This document shows, in pieces, positions 17,787 to 25,956 of a stretch of DNA of 64,000 nt. Origin of the DNA: Novosphingobium indicum (GTDB lineage Bacteria; Pseudomonadota; Alphaproteobacteria; Sphingomonadales; Sphingomonadaceae); NCBI RefSeq assembly GCF_014645195.1, contig NZ_BMLK01000021.1, positions 1-64,000 of the forward strand, given 5' to 3'. Below the pieces are notes generated by a model that made no database searches, had not been told where the DNA came from, and saw nothing but the letters and a program-made list of their open reading frames with translations. The position numbers and the translations under genes are program-made. The first letter of the stretch is position 1; each line of letters opens with the position of its first letter.

Positions 17787-19055
17787 ATGTTCGACGATTT
17801 CTACGGGCTCCAGGCAAGGCCCTTCCAGCTCACGCCGGATCCGGAGTTTTATTTCGAGAGCCTGACCCACCGCAAGGCGCTCTCCTACCTGGGCTATGGC
17901 CTTGCGCAAGGTGAGGGCTTCGTGGTCATCACGGGCGAGGTCGGTTCGGGCAAGTCCACGCTCGTCGCCTACCTCATGGCCACGATCGATCCTTCGCGCA
18001 TGACGGCGGCCAACGTCGTGACGAGCGCGCTGGACGGTGAGGAGATCGTCCACGTTGTCGCGCAGGCGTTCGGTCTTCAGGTTGCCGGGCACGACAAGGC
18101 CTCGGCGCTGGGCGCCATCGAGGCCTATCTGCACGAGGAAGCGCGCGCCGGCCGCCGCTGCCTGCTGATTGTCGACGAAGCGCAGAACCTCTCGATCAGC
18201 GCGCTCGAAGAGCTGCGCATGCTGTCGAACTTCCAGCTTGGATCGCATCCGCTGCTGCAGACGCTGCTGCTCGGCCAGCCTGAATTCCGCGACGTGCTGA
18301 TGGAGAGCAACCAGCTTGAACAGCTGCGCCAGCGTGTGATCGCCGCGCACCACCTCAGCGCGATGCTGCCCAAGGAAGTGCAGGCCTACATCGAACACCG
18401 CATGACTTGCGTGGGCTGGAAGGGCAATCCTAGCTTCGACCAGCGCGTCTTCGCGGAGATCTATGAGGCGACCGGAGGTATTCCGCGCCGGATCAACCAG
18501 ATCGTCAATCGCCTGCTGCTGCTGGGCGCTGTGGACCAGCGCACGCGTATCGATGGGTCAATGGTCCGTCAGGTCCTCGACGAAATGAACGACGATGGAT
18601 CGCTGGCTCTGGTGACGCAGAAGCCGGAAGCGGCCGAACCGGTACCGGCCCCGGTGCAGGAAGACCCGCGCCCCTTCGTGCAGAGCGAAGCACCGGCGGA
18701 CGATGTCGCCGTCGAAGCCGAAGCGCCGGCCCCGCAAGCGGTTCAGCCGGACGGGCTCGATGCAGCCGCTGCGGTGGCTCTCATCGAATCCGCGCTCGTC
18801 GACCGAGACGCGCAGATCGCCGAATTGAAGCAGGCGATGGATGACCTGGCCGCGGCTGCGGAAGAACGCGCTGCCGCAGAAGCCGAAAGCGAGAACGAGC
18901 AGGTCGCCGCGTTGCAGGCGCAGCTGGTTGACGTCAGTGATCATGCGGCCAAGCTCGAAGCGCGCCTCGGCGAGCAGGAGCGCACGCTGCGTCACACACT
19001 GACCATGCTGATCGAATGGATCGAAGGCGGTGAAGGCCAACGCGAAGCGGCCTGA
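17787..19055 (+). CDS. XrtA-associated AAA ATPase (ExeA-like)
   Basis: A 422-residue cytosolic ATPase. The Walker A motif is G-E-V-G-S-G-K56-S-T and Walker B is L-L-I-V-D130-E-A-Q-N. The AAA+ core covers about 1-270 and resembles ExeA/GspA, which couple ATP hydrolysis to envelope secretion. A proline- and alanine-rich linker (about 280-320) leads to a C-terminal coiled coil (about 335-420). It is a standard component of XrtA polysaccharide loci; its exact job has not been established as far as I know. A GGGAGGA ribosome site precedes the ATG. Confidence 0.92.
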   Translation: MFDDFYGLQARPFQLTPDPEFYFESLTHRKALSYLGYGLAQGEGFVVITGEVGSGKSTLVAYLMATIDPSRMTAANVVTSALDGEEIVHVVAQAFGLQVAGHDKASALGAIEAYLHEEARAGRRCLLIVDEAQNLSISALEELRMLSNFQLGSHPLLQTLLLGQPEFRDVLMESNQLEQLRQRVIAAHHLSAMLPKEVQAYIEHRMTCVGWKGNPSFDQRVFAEIYEATGGIPRRINQIVNRLLLLGAVDQRTRIDGSMVRQVLDEMNDDGSLALVTQKPEAAEPVPAPVQEDPRPFVQSEAPADDVAVEAEAPAPQAVQPDGLDAAAAVALIESALVDRDAQIAELKQAMDDLAAAAEERAAAEAESENEQVAALQAQLVDVSDHAAKLEARLGEQERTLRHTLTMLIEWIEGGEGQREAA

Positions 19056-19083
19056 TCCATTTTCGTCCGGGGAGTTTCGTCCG

Positions 19084-19956
19084 ATGAATTCCAGCGAGCC
19101 GATCAACGGACTCTCGGTCGATGTCGAGGACTGGTTCCAGGTGGGCGCCTTCGAAAAGGTGATCGACCGGGACAGCTGGCCCTTGCTTGCCGACCGCGTG
19201 GAGCGCAACTGCGACGAAATCCTGCGTCTTTTCGATGATTGCGGGGTGAAGGGGACATTCTTCACACTCGGTTGGGTGGCTGAACGGCATCCCGTGCTGA
19301 TGCGCCGGATCGCTGCAGAGGGTCACGAGATCGCCAGCCATGGCTGGGATCACGAGCGCGTGTTCCGCCTTGGCGCCGAAGGCTTCGCGCAGGACATTGC
19401 GCGGGCCCGCAAGGCCATCGAGGATGCCTCGGGTACAGCTGTTCTCGGCTATCGGGCTCCGAGCTTTTCCATCGACGCGCGTACGCCCTGGGCTTTCGAA
19501 GTTCTGGCAGAGCAGGGCTATGCCTACAGCTCCAGCGTGGCGCCGATAACGCACGACCACTATGGTTGGCGCGAGGCCCCGCGCTTTGCTTTTCATCCCT
19601 TGCCCGGATGCGATCTCGTTGAAATTCCGGTGACCACCGCAACTTTCGCGGGTCGTCGTCTGGCTGCCGGCGGGGGCGGGTTCTTTCGTGTTCTGCCTTA
19701 TGGGTTCTCGCGCTGGGCCATCCGGCAGGTGAACCGCGAGGAAAAGCGTCCCGCCGTGTTCTATTTCCACCCCTGGGAAATCGACCCCGAACAGCCCCGC
19801 GTCGCCGATGCGCCGATGCGCTCGAAGCTGCGGCATTACACCAACCTTGGAGTGATGGCCGGCAAGCTCCGCCAACTGATCGGCGATTTCCGCTGGGGAC
19901 GCATGGACGAACTTGCGGCCCGCGAGGCAGGCCGAGCAGTGGCGCTCGCGGCATGA
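19084..19956 (+). CDS. XrtA-system polysaccharide deacetylase
   Basis: A 290-residue carbohydrate esterase family 4 enzyme, predicted to remove N-acetyl groups from the exopolysaccharide. Motif 1 is S-V-D-V-E-D-W at the N-terminus, the metal-binding motif is S-H-G-W-D-H, the R-A-P-S-F-S loop follows, and F-Y-F-H-P-W-E supplies the late histidine. I chose ATG 19084 because GGGGAG (19069-19074) lies 9 bases upstream; the longer form from 19030 would run into the ATPase gene. It is coupled to the FemAB gene by ATGA (19953-19956). Confidence 0.92.
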   Translation: MNSSEPINGLSVDVEDWFQVGAFEKVIDRDSWPLLADRVERNCDEILRLFDDCGVKGTFFTLGWVAERHPVLMRRIAAEGHEIASHGWDHERVFRLGAEGFAQDIARARKAIEDASGTAVLGYRAPSFSIDARTPWAFEVLAEQGYAYSSSVAPITHDHYGWREAPRFAFHPLPGCDLVEIPVTTATFAGRRLAAGGGGFFRVLPYGFSRWAIRQVNREEKRPAVFYFHPWEIDPEQPRVADAPMRSKLRHYTNLGVMAGKLRQLIGDFRWGRMDELAAREAGRAVALAA

Positions 19957-21029
19957 ATGCTCCGTTTGCCCTGATGCGCAGCACAGTGCGCCTCGTCGAT
20001 CTGGCCGACCCCGGCGAGATCGATCGGCTTGAAGGCTTCGTTGCCCGACATCCGGAAGGTACGCCCTACCATCGCCCGGCGTGGTTTGTATCGGTCGCCA
20101 GCGCCACTGGTAACGAGGCTCAGGCTCTGGTGCAGGAGCGGGGCGGGGACATCGTCGCATTCCTTCCCGTCGATGTCATTCACTCGCCGATTTTCGGGCG
20201 CGTTGTCGCCTCGACCGGTTTCGCTGTAGGCGGTGGTCTACTGGTGACTGAAGGCGCCGATGCCGACGCGATGTTCTCCGCGGTGGAGGAACTGGCGCGG
20301 CGCCAGTCCTGCCTTTCGATCGAGCTGCGCGGTGGCACACTCCCGACCGAGGGCGAGGGCTGGGCGCTGAAGACCGAATCCCACGCCAACTTCGCCCGTC
20401 CGCTTGCCGCAGACGATGACGAGCAGATCAAGGCGATTCCGCGCAAGCAACGCGCCGAAGTGCGCAAGTCACTTGCCAACGATCTGACCGTGGAAGTCGG
20501 CTCGTCCGAACGGGACAAGGCGGCGCACTACGAAGTTTTCTGTGAGAGCTATCGCAATCTCGGGACGCCGGTCTTCCCACGGGCGCTGCTCGACAGCGTC
20601 GTCGATGCTTTCGGCGAGAATGCCGATATTCTCACCGTGCGGCATGAAGACCGGCCCGTGGCCAGCGTCATCAGCGTCTATCATGGCGGTGCGGTCATGC
20701 CCTATTGGGGCGGGGGCACTTGGGATGCACGGCGTCTGCGGGCCAATGACCGCATGTACTACGAGCTCATGCTCCATGCCCGGCGCCGGGGTTGCACGAG
20801 CTTCGACTTCGGTCGCTCCAAGACCGGAAGCGGCGCTTATCACTTCAAGCGCAACTGGGGTTTCGAGCCCGAACCGCTGACCTACGCGACATGGACCGTG
20901 CCGGGTTCGACAGCTCGCGAAGCCGATCCGACGAGTTCGAAGCTGTCGCTGCAGATTGCGATTTGGCAGCGCTTGCCGCTGGCCGTTGCGAACCGCCTGG
21001 GGCCGCTGATTGCGCGCGGGATCGGCTAA
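19953..21029 (+). CDS. FemAB-family XrtA/PEP-CTERM-associated protein
   Basis: A 358-residue tandem-GNAT protein of the FemAB type conserved in XrtA loci. The middle region has I-P-R-K-Q-R-A-E-V-R-K-S-L, typical of the family, and the C-terminal half shows S-F-D-F-G-R-S-K-T-G-S-G-A-Y-H-F-K. FemAB relatives transfer aminoacyl groups; here the target may be the polysaccharide or a lipid-linked intermediate (inference). It is a second, distinct FemAB-fold protein in this locus, in addition to the one at 8822-9853. Overlaps of 4 bases and 1 base link it to its neighbours. Confidence 0.9.
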   Translation: MNAPFALMRSTVRLVDLADPGEIDRLEGFVARHPEGTPYHRPAWFVSVASATGNEAQALVQERGGDIVAFLPVDVIHSPIFGRVVASTGFAVGGGLLVTEGADADAMFSAVEELARRQSCLSIELRGGTLPTEGEGWALKTESHANFARPLAADDDEQIKAIPRKQRAEVRKSLANDLTVEVGSSERDKAAHYEVFCESYRNLGTPVFPRALLDSVVDAFGENADILTVRHEDRPVASVISVYHGGAVMPYWGGGTWDARRLRANDRMYYELMLHARRRGCTSFDFGRSKTGSGAYHFKRNWGFEPEPLTYATWTVPGSTAREADPTSSKLSLQIAIWQRLPLAVANRLGPLIARGIG

Positions 21030-22264
21030 TGGGCGAAATCCTGTTCCTGGCCCACCGCATCCCGTTTCCACCGGATCGCGGAGACAAGATCCGCTCACAC
21101 CACATCTTGAAAGCGCTGGCCCGGCTTGCGCCGGTGCATGTCGCCACTTTCGCGGATGACCGGCACGATCACCAGTTCGAAGCCAATCTGGCAGCCATTT
21201 CGGCGAGCTATCGTCTTGTCGACCGCAACAAGTCGTTGTCGGTGGCTGGGATCGAGGCACTGGCGACGGGCAAACCTCTCAGTCTTGTCGCGTTCCACGA
21301 CGGGCGGCTCGAACGGTATGTTCACGAGGTTCTGGCGCACCATCCGATCGATGTGATCTACGTCTTTTCCGGTCAGATGGCACAATATGTCCCGGCCGAC
21401 TTCCGGGGGCGCGTCGTGGCCGATCTGGTCGATGTCGATTCCGCCAAGTTCGAGGCTTACGCAGCCAAGGGCAGGGGCTTCCGCTCCTGGATGGAGCGCC
21501 GCGAAGGCAAGCTCCTGTGTGCTGAAGAGGCGCGCATCGCCCACACGCGCGACGTAACCCTGCTGATCAGTCAGGCCGAAGCGGGGCTACTGCGCTCCCG
21601 TCTTCCCGACCCGGCAGATCCGTCTGCGCATGTCTGCGCCATGGGCAATGGCATGGACAGCGAAGGTTTCGATCCTTCGCTTGTCGAGCCCGAGGCCCAA
21701 ATGCTCGAAAAAGGCGCGCCGCGGCTGATCTTCACCGGTCAGATGGATTACGCGCCCAATGTCGAAGCGGTTACTCGCGCCATGGATCGCGTGATGCCGT
21801 TCGTGCGCAAGGTCTATCCCGAGGCAACTCTGCACATCGTCGGGCGCAATCCGCCTGCGTCGCTTCAGGCGCGCAGCGGCAAGGACGGCATCGAGGTCTG
21901 GGGCAGGGTGGAGGACATCCGGCCCTGGCTGGCCGCTGCCGACATCGCACTGATTCCGCTCGAAATCGCGCGCGGTGTTCAGAACAAGGTGCTGGAAGCC
22001 ATGTCCATGCAGGTTCCGGTGGTGCTCTCACCGGGGGCTGCCACCGGGATCGAGGCGTGCGATGGGCGCGATTTCATCATCGCCGCAGATGATGAAGACC
22101 TGGCCGAGGCTGTCATCGGGTTGGCCGGCGATGAGAAGCGGCGCGAGCGGATGGGCCATTGCGCAAGGGAGTGGATCGTCGCCAACGCCAGCTGGGACGC
22201 AGCGCTTGCCCAGCTTCCCGTCTATCTCGGTTTCGAAGGCGGGAATCTGAGCGATGCCGCCTGA
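21029..22264 (+). CDS. XrtA/PEP-CTERM-system glycosyltransferase (GT4-like)
   Basis: A 411-residue glycosyltransferase of the GT-B fold. The N-terminus L-A-H-R-I-P-F-P-P-D-R-G-D-K-I-R-S is the hallmark of the family tied to exosortase A. The C-terminal nucleotide-sugar half contains F-T-G-Q-M-D-Y-A-P-N-V, the H-I-V-G-R-N-P strand and an E-x7-E-like region (P-L-E-I-A-R-G-V-Q-N-K-V-L-E-A). It should add one sugar to the lipid-linked repeat unit at the inner membrane. The start shares one base with the upstream stop (TAATG). It is the only clear glycosyltransferase in the window. Confidence 0.92.
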   Translation: MGEILFLAHRIPFPPDRGDKIRSHHILKALARLAPVHVATFADDRHDHQFEANLAAISASYRLVDRNKSLSVAGIEALATGKPLSLVAFHDGRLERYVHEVLAHHPIDVIYVFSGQMAQYVPADFRGRVVADLVDVDSAKFEAYAAKGRGFRSWMERREGKLLCAEEARIAHTRDVTLLISQAEAGLLRSRLPDPADPSAHVCAMGNGMDSEGFDPSLVEPEAQMLEKGAPRLIFTGQMDYAPNVEAVTRAMDRVMPFVRKVYPEATLHIVGRNPPASLQARSGKDGIEVWGRVEDIRPWLAAADIALIPLEIARGVQNKVLEAMSMQVPVVLSPGAATGIEACDGRDFIIAADDEDLAEAVIGLAGDEKRRERMGHCAREWIVANASWDAALAQLPVYLGFEGGNLSDAA

Positions 22265-23816
22265 GACGCGCGCCATGGCTGACACCTTCTTTTCCGCAAG
22301 CCGCCGCCTCTCGCCTGCCTGGCAAGGAGCCCTGCTGCGACTTACTGCGGCCTGGGTCGTGCTGTTGGTCGTTTTTGCATCCGACTGGGCTGCGATGGCG
22401 CGGCAGTGGTGGGATATTTCCACCTACAACCACATTGTCCTGATCCCAGTCATCCTGATGTGGCTGGTGTGGCAACGCTGGCCCGAACTGGAAAAGCTGG
22501 AGCCGCAGGCATGGTGGCCGGGCCTGTTCCTGTTTGCGGGAGCGGCCTTTATCTGGGTGCTCGGCGCCATATCGGGGCTGGATCTGGCGCGACAGGCAGG
22601 CGCTGTTGCCATGCTGGCCGCAGCTGTGCCGGTGCTGCTGGGCGTGCGCGTCAGTGCCGGGCTGATCTTCCCGCTTTGCTACATGGCTTTCCTCGTTCCT
22701 GTTGGTGAGGAACTGGTGAAAGTCCTGCAGACGGTGACGGCTGAAATCACCATCGCGCTGACCCATCTCAGCGGAATTCCTGCGGTCATAGATGGCGTGT
22801 TCATCGATACGCCTGCCGGCCTTTTCGAAGTTGCGGAAGCCTGTTCCGGCGTAAAGTTCCTCATCGCGATGACTGCGTTCGGTGTGCTTGCCTCCAATGT
22901 CTGTTTCGTGAGCTGGAAGCGGCGTTTCGGCATGATAGCGGCTTGCCTGGTGGTGCCGATCGTCGCCAATGGCATTCGCGCCTGGGGGACGATCTATGCC
23001 GCGCAGATCGTAGGCGTGGAAGTGGCCGCCGGGTTCGATCACATCGTCTATGGCTGGGTCTTCTTCGCGGTAGTTCTGGCCTTTGTCATCCTCGGGGCCT
23101 GGCACTTTTTCGACCGCCCTCTGAACGAGCCAGTGCTCGATGCCGAAGCTATTCGCACTGCGGCCGTGCTCGAGCGGATAGAGGTCTCCTCGAAATCGCA
23201 TCGTAACGTTCTGCTTGGCCTCGCAGCGCTCGTGATCGCCGCTCAGGCATGGGCTTTCAGTGCAGACAGGCTCACCGCGCCTGTGCCCGAACAGATCGAT
23301 CTGCCTCAGGTTCCGGGATGGAAACGAGTGGACTACACGCCAACGGTGTGGTGGGAACCGCACGCCGAAGGTGCGGAGCATCGCCTGCTGGGACGCTACG
23401 AAGATGCCGCAGGCCGGCAGGTCGATGTTTTCGTCGCGGTCTACTCCAGTCAGGGGGAAGGTCGCGAAGCCGGAGGCTTCGGGCAGGGTGCTCTCATGCC
23501 CGAGAGTGCATGGTCTTGGCAGTCGCCCGGACCGGCTTTCGATAGCGGCAAGAGCGAACGCTTCCTGGCCAACGGGAATGTCGAGCGTCTGGCGGTCACG
23601 TGGTATCGGAACGGTGACCTGCTCTCGGGCAGCAATGCCCGCCTCAAGCTGGCGGTAATCGCCAACCATCTGCTTTTTCGCGTTCGGCCGACGGTGACTG
23701 TGATCCTCTCCGCGGAGGATAGCCCTAAAGGTCAGGCGGCAGAGGCCATTCGCGCGTTCCGCAAGTCCACCGGTCCGTTGGGACCGTGGATGGACCGCAT
23801 GACGCACGTGAGATAG
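22254..23816 (+). CDS. xrtA: Exosortase A fused to an EpsI domain
   Basis: A 520-residue inner-membrane protein. Residues 1-300 form an eight-helix exosortase with the catalytic triad Cys197 (E-A-C-S-G-V-K), Arg242 (N-G-I-R-A-W-G) and His263 (D-H-I-V-Y-G-W). Residues about 330-510 are an EpsI (DUF3485) domain, starting at I-D-L-P-Q-V-P-G-W. The exosortase should cleave and anchor proteins that carry a PEP-CTERM tail; the fusion is common in this subtype. No PEP-CTERM substrate is encoded in the window. GGGA upstream supports ATG 22254, which overlaps the glycosyltransferase gene by 11 bases; ATG 22275 is possible. Confidence 0.94.
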   Translation: MPPETRAMADTFFSASRRLSPAWQGALLRLTAAWVVLLVVFASDWAAMARQWWDISTYNHIVLIPVILMWLVWQRWPELEKLEPQAWWPGLFLFAGAAFIWVLGAISGLDLARQAGAVAMLAAAVPVLLGVRVSAGLIFPLCYMAFLVPVGEELVKVLQTVTAEITIALTHLSGIPAVIDGVFIDTPAGLFEVAEACSGVKFLIAMTAFGVLASNVCFVSWKRRFGMIAACLVVPIVANGIRAWGTIYAAQIVGVEVAAGFDHIVYGWVFFAVVLAFVILGAWHFFDRPLNEPVLDAEAIRTAAVLERIEVSSKSHRNVLLGLAALVIAAQAWAFSADRLTAPVPEQIDLPQVPGWKRVDYTPTVWWEPHAEGAEHRLLGRYEDAAGRQVDVFVAVYSSQGEGREAGGFGQGALMPESAWSWQSPGPAFDSGKSERFLANGNVERLAVTWYRNGDLLSGSNARLKLAVIANHLLFRVRPTVTVILSAEDSPKGQAAEAIRAFRKSTGPLGPWMDRMTHVR

Positions 23817-23827
23817 AGGCCCTTCGC

Positions 23828-25723
23828 ATGTGCGGTATCGCCGGTATCTTTCATCTCGAAACGCCCAAGCCGGTCGATCCCGCAAGGGTCGAGGCGATGT
23901 GCGACGCCATCGCGCATCGCGGGCCTGACGGTCACGGGATCTGGACAGCCCCCGGCGTCGGGCTGGGGCACCGCCGCCTCTCTATCATCGACCTTGCCGG
24001 TTCCCCTCAGCCGATGGCAGCCAGCGACGGTCGGGCGATGCTGGTCTTCAATGGCGAGATCTACAATTTTCAGGAACTCCGTCAGGAACTGAAGAGCGCG
24101 GGGGCGACCTTCCGGACCGATGGCGATAGCGAGGTCATCCTGGCCGCATGGCAGCGCTGGGGCCCCGATTGTGTCACCCGCCTGCACGGCATGTTCGCTT
24201 TTGCCATCTACGATCTCGATGCGCGCACGCTCTTCCTCGCGCGGGACAGGCTGGGGGTGAAGCCGCTCTATCTCGCTCCATTGAGCGATGGCAGTCTGGC
24301 TTTCGGGTCTGAACTCAAGGCCCTGTTGGCGCACCCGCTGTTGCGGCGCGAAGTCGATCCGCTGGCGGTCGAGGACTTCCTGACCTGGGGCTATGTTCCC
24401 GACCATCGTGCATTCCTCAAGGGCGTGACGAAACTGCCGGCAGGGCACTCGCTGCTGCTGCGCCACGGTGCGCCATTGCCAAAGCCTAACCAGTGGTGGG
24501 ACGTATCCTTCGCCGAGCGCCGCAAGGGCAAGGAAGCCGATCTGGAGGCGGAACTGCTGCATCTCCTGCGGCAGGCAGTAGCATCGCGCATGGTTTCCGA
24601 TGTCCCGCTGGGTGCTTTCCTCTCGGGCGGCGTCGACAGCTCCAGTGTTGTGGCGCTCATGGCCGAGGCGAGCGGGCAGCCGGTGCGGACTTGCTCGATC
24701 GGCTTCGATGTCGCTGCGCTCGATGAAAGCGACTACGCGGCGAAGGTAGCGCGGCAGTACCAGACAGATCATGCATCGCGGCTTGTCTCGCCGGACGATT
24801 TCGACGCGATCGATGTGCTGGCCGGCATGTTCGACGAGCCTTTCGCCGATGCCTCGGCCCTGCCGACCTGGCGGGTGTGCCAATTGGCCCGGGAATCGGT
24901 GACCGTCGCCTTGTCCGGCGACGGGGCGGATGAGGCTCTTGCGGGGTATCGCCGGCATGTGTTCCAGCATGGCGAGGATCGCGTGCGGCGCCTTTTGCCG
25001 CAGGCCTTGCGTGGCCCGCTGTTCGGTACACTGGGCGCCTACTATCCAAAGGCGGACTGGGCACCGCGGCCTTTGCGGGCGAAAACGACGCTTCTGTCTT
25101 TGGCCGGCGACAGTGCCGAAGGCTACGCACGAGCGCTCGCCTGTGCCTCGCCGGAATCCCGCGACCTGCTCTACTCGGATGCTTTTCGGCGGCTGCGCGG
25201 CGATTACCGGGCCGAACAGCCGCTGCAGGATCTGATGCGATCGGCACCGGCTAGGTCCGGATTGGATCGCGCGCAGTATGCCGATCTCAAGGTCTGGCTA
25301 CCCGGCGACATTCTGACCAAGGTCGACCGCACCAGCATGGCTGTCAGCCTCGAAGCGCGCGAACCCTTGCTCGATCACCGCCTGATCGAATTCGCCGCCA
25401 GCCTGCCGGAATCGATGCGCGTGCGCCGCGGGCAGGGAAAGTGGCTGATGAAGCACACAATGGGCCGCTATCTGCCGGACGATATCCTCTATCGCCCCAA
25501 GCAGGGCTTCGTGACCCCGATTGCGCAATGGTTTCGCGGTCCGCTGGCGCAAACAGCCCGTGATATCGCGAATAGCGCGACGCTCGCGCGTACCGGGTGG
25601 TTCGACACCCGCCGCCTCTCCACGCTGGTCGAAGATCACGTGGCCGGAAGGGCCGATAACTCCCGAACGCTCTGGCAGCTTCTGATGCTGGACAAGGCGT
25701 TCGCGGAGAACGGTATCGGCTGA
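23828..25723 (+). CDS. XrtA/PEP-CTERM-system amidotransferase (asparagine synthetase-like)
   Basis: A 631-residue class II glutamine amidotransferase. Cys2 (M-C-G-I-A-G-I-F) is the N-terminal nucleophile that releases ammonia from glutamine. The ATP-pyrophosphatase loop in the C-terminal synthetase half is F-L-S-G-G-V-D-S-S. It resembles asparagine synthetase AsnB, but the version in exosortase loci is thought to amidate a sugar acid or another polymer component; the substrate is unproven. ATG 23828 was chosen because Cys2 must follow the start directly, and a GAGG site lies 8-11 bases before it. It closes the plus-strand export operon. Confidence 0.93.
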   Translation: MCGIAGIFHLETPKPVDPARVEAMCDAIAHRGPDGHGIWTAPGVGLGHRRLSIIDLAGSPQPMAASDGRAMLVFNGEIYNFQELRQELKSAGATFRTDGDSEVILAAWQRWGPDCVTRLHGMFAFAIYDLDARTLFLARDRLGVKPLYLAPLSDGSLAFGSELKALLAHPLLRREVDPLAVEDFLTWGYVPDHRAFLKGVTKLPAGHSLLLRHGAPLPKPNQWWDVSFAERRKGKEADLEAELLHLLRQAVASRMVSDVPLGAFLSGGVDSSSVVALMAEASGQPVRTCSIGFDVAALDESDYAAKVARQYQTDHASRLVSPDDFDAIDVLAGMFDEPFADASALPTWRVCQLARESVTVALSGDGADEALAGYRRHVFQHGEDRVRRLLPQALRGPLFGTLGAYYPKADWAPRPLRAKTTLLSLAGDSAEGYARALACASPESRDLLYSDAFRRLRGDYRAEQPLQDLMRSAPARSGLDRAQYADLKVWLPGDILTKVDRTSMAVSLEAREPLLDHRLIEFAASLPESMRVRRGQGKWLMKHTMGRYLPDDILYRPKQGFVTPIAQWFRGPLAQTARDIANSATLARTGWFDTRRLSTLVEDHVAGRADNSRTLWQLLMLDKAFAENGIG

Positions 25724-25736
25724 AGCAGGCCGATTT

Positions 25737-25761
25737 CGGTGCCTGACGGGCAGGGGCACCG
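25737..25761 (+). terminator. Possible hairpin ending the XrtA operon
   Basis: CGGTGCC (25737-25743) pairs with GGCACCG (25755-25761) around an 11-base loop, 14 bases after the amidotransferase stop. No T-run follows directly, so if it terminates transcription it would do so weakly or with Rho. Confidence 0.35.
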
Positions 25762-25842
25762 GAAGGATGCTCCATATTAACTATACCGATTATTAGGACA
25801 TTTGCCGTACGCCCGAAATCTGAACGTCAGTATGGGACGTCT

Positions 25843-25956
25843 ATGAACGATGTAGGTCGCCATTATCGCTCTCAGATGCCGGGTTTTTCCGGCAGCGATG
25901 GTGCACATCTGGAACAGACGCCCTTTGGCGACCTGCATAGGGCGCTGCCATCGTGA
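25843..25956 (+). CDS. 37-residue ORF overlapping the CHASE2-EAL start
   Basis: ATG at 25843 opens a 37-codon ORF that begins MNDVGRHYRSQMPGF and ends DLHRALPS. GGGA (25834-25837) sits 5 bases upstream as a ribosome site. The TGA stop at 25954-25956 overlaps the GTG start of the EAL gene (GTGA), an arrangement typical of translational coupling. It has no signal peptide, no membrane segment and no match I recognise. It may be a real small protein, a leader that sets translation of the phosphodiesterase, or chance. Confidence 0.4.
   Translation: MNDVGRHYRSQMPGFSGSDGAHLEQTPFGDLHRALPS

Noticed and set aside
22113..23885. 590-codon open frame antisense to xrtA
   Set aside because: The plus strand encodes a conserved exosortase with its catalytic triad, so the reverse frame is a shadow.
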